Assembly: GCF_000278725.1 (NCBI RefSeq)
Contig: NZ_ALCA01000106.1
Span: 1-34,167 of the forward strand
Reading direction: 5' to 3'
Origin: Actinomyces sp. ICM47
GTDB taxonomy: Bacteria > Actinomycetota > Actinomycetes > Actinomycetales > Actinomycetaceae
DNA: 34,167 bases
Of this stretch, positions 33,744-34,167 are shown in pieces. Both the position numbers and the translations under genes were made by a program. The notes beneath the pieces are model-generated. The model saw only the letters and a program-made list of their open reading frames with translations, searched no databases and was not told where the DNA came from. The first letter of the stretch is position 1, and each line of letters opens with the position of its first letter.

Positions 33744-34167
33744 CTACTCGACCCACTGACCTGAGTCGGCAAACCGATACCAGGCCCATCCGTCGCTCAC
33801 CCACCCGGTGGACATCGCTCCACTGCCGGGCGTCAGGTAGTACCACGAGCCACCATCGACGACCCACCCACTGGCCTGCACGCCCGAACGCAGGTGGTAG
33901 TACCAGACACCATTGTCACGAACCCAGCCGACGCGCATATAGCCGGCCGCATCGAAGCGGTAAACCCAACCACCGATAGTCACAGCTGTACCGACCGGAT
34001 AGGAGCCGTCGGCGTAGCGATACCACCAGCCACGAGCACCCCAGACCCACTCCCCTGTCTGCTGTTGGGGTATCGACGTCTGGATCGGCGCGGGACCCGG
34101 TGCCTGGCTCGGCGCGGGAGCGGGCGGCTGGCTCGGGGCGGGAGCGGGCGGCTGGCTCGGCGCGGGA
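33744..34167 (-). CDS. Cell-wall-binding repeat protein, C-terminal part (cut by window edge)
   Basis: About 140 codons of the end of a fourth surface protein; the start lies beyond the window. The frame runs open from the window edge through a proline-rich linker of PAPSQPPA units, then PIQTSIPQQQTGEW, and wall-binding repeats (RGWWYRYADGSYP, GWVYRFDAAGYMRVGWV, GSWYYLTPGSGAMSTGW), ending WAWYRFADSGQWVE and TAG. The repeats and terminal cap match the three surface proteins downstream, so the missing N-terminal part is probably an enzyme or adhesin with a signal peptide. Nothing in the window tells which. Confidence 0.88.
   Translation of the reverse strand, partial: PAPSQPPAPAPSQPPAPAPSQAPGPAPIQTSIPQQQTGEWVWGARGWWYRYADGSYPVGTAVTIGGWVYRFDAAGYMRVGWVRDNGVWYYHLRSGVQASGWVVDGGSWYYLTPGSGAMSTGWVSDGWAWYRFADSGQWVE
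34103..34167 (-). repeat. 24-nt tandem repeat coding a PAPSQPPA linker
   Basis: Near-identical 24-nt units, about 2.7 copies visible and probably continuing past the window, encode PAPSQPPA. It is a spacer between the missing functional domain and the wall-binding repeats. Confidence 0.75.

Overview
The window comes from a high-GC Gram-positive bacterium, most likely an oral-type Actinomycetaceae member (Actinomyces/Schaalia). The evidence is the GC-rich codon use, GTG and ATG starts behind AGGAG-type ribosome sites, lipoproteins with standard lipoboxes, an actinobacterial HU protein, and large secreted subtilases and BspA-like leucine-rich proteins ending in cell-wall-binding repeats. This is inferred from content; no 16S gene is present.

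Left part (1-11200): a leftward operon encodes a ROK-family repressor, an M81 (MlrC-like) metallopeptidase-family protein, a ROK sugar kinase, a CutC-family protein and glucosamine-6-phosphate deaminase (NagB). The first four genes are joined by 4-nt stop/start overlaps. It diverges from a rightward oligopeptide-type ABC transporter: lipoprotein, two permeases and one fused two-domain ATPase. The 250-nt divergent region holds several palindromes. Together this looks like a regulated uptake-and-catabolism locus for an amino-sugar-containing compound, perhaps a peptide conjugate.

Middle (11200-19700): an HU gene, flanked by paired hairpin terminators; a leftward ChvE/MmsA/MmsB-type monosaccharide ABC transporter with a well-formed promoter and a LacI-type operator; a decayed lacI gene (nonsense codon plus internal deletion), probably the former repressor of that operon; a purine-type NCS2 permease carrying a C-terminal OHCU-decarboxylase-like domain that seems to have lost its catalytic residues; and a small lipoprotein.

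Right part (20300-34167): four leftward genes for large secreted surface proteins that share signal-peptide style, leader and C-terminal cell-wall-binding repeats. Two are subtilases, one is a BspA-like leucine-rich protein, and one is cut by the window edge. The 1783-residue subtilase combines a protease half like its neighbour with a BIG2/leucine-rich half like the BspA-like protein. It also carries the same roughly 166-nt 3' flanking element as the BspA-like gene, and that element is better conserved than the coding sequence beside it. No tRNA, rRNA, CRISPR array or insertion sequence was found.
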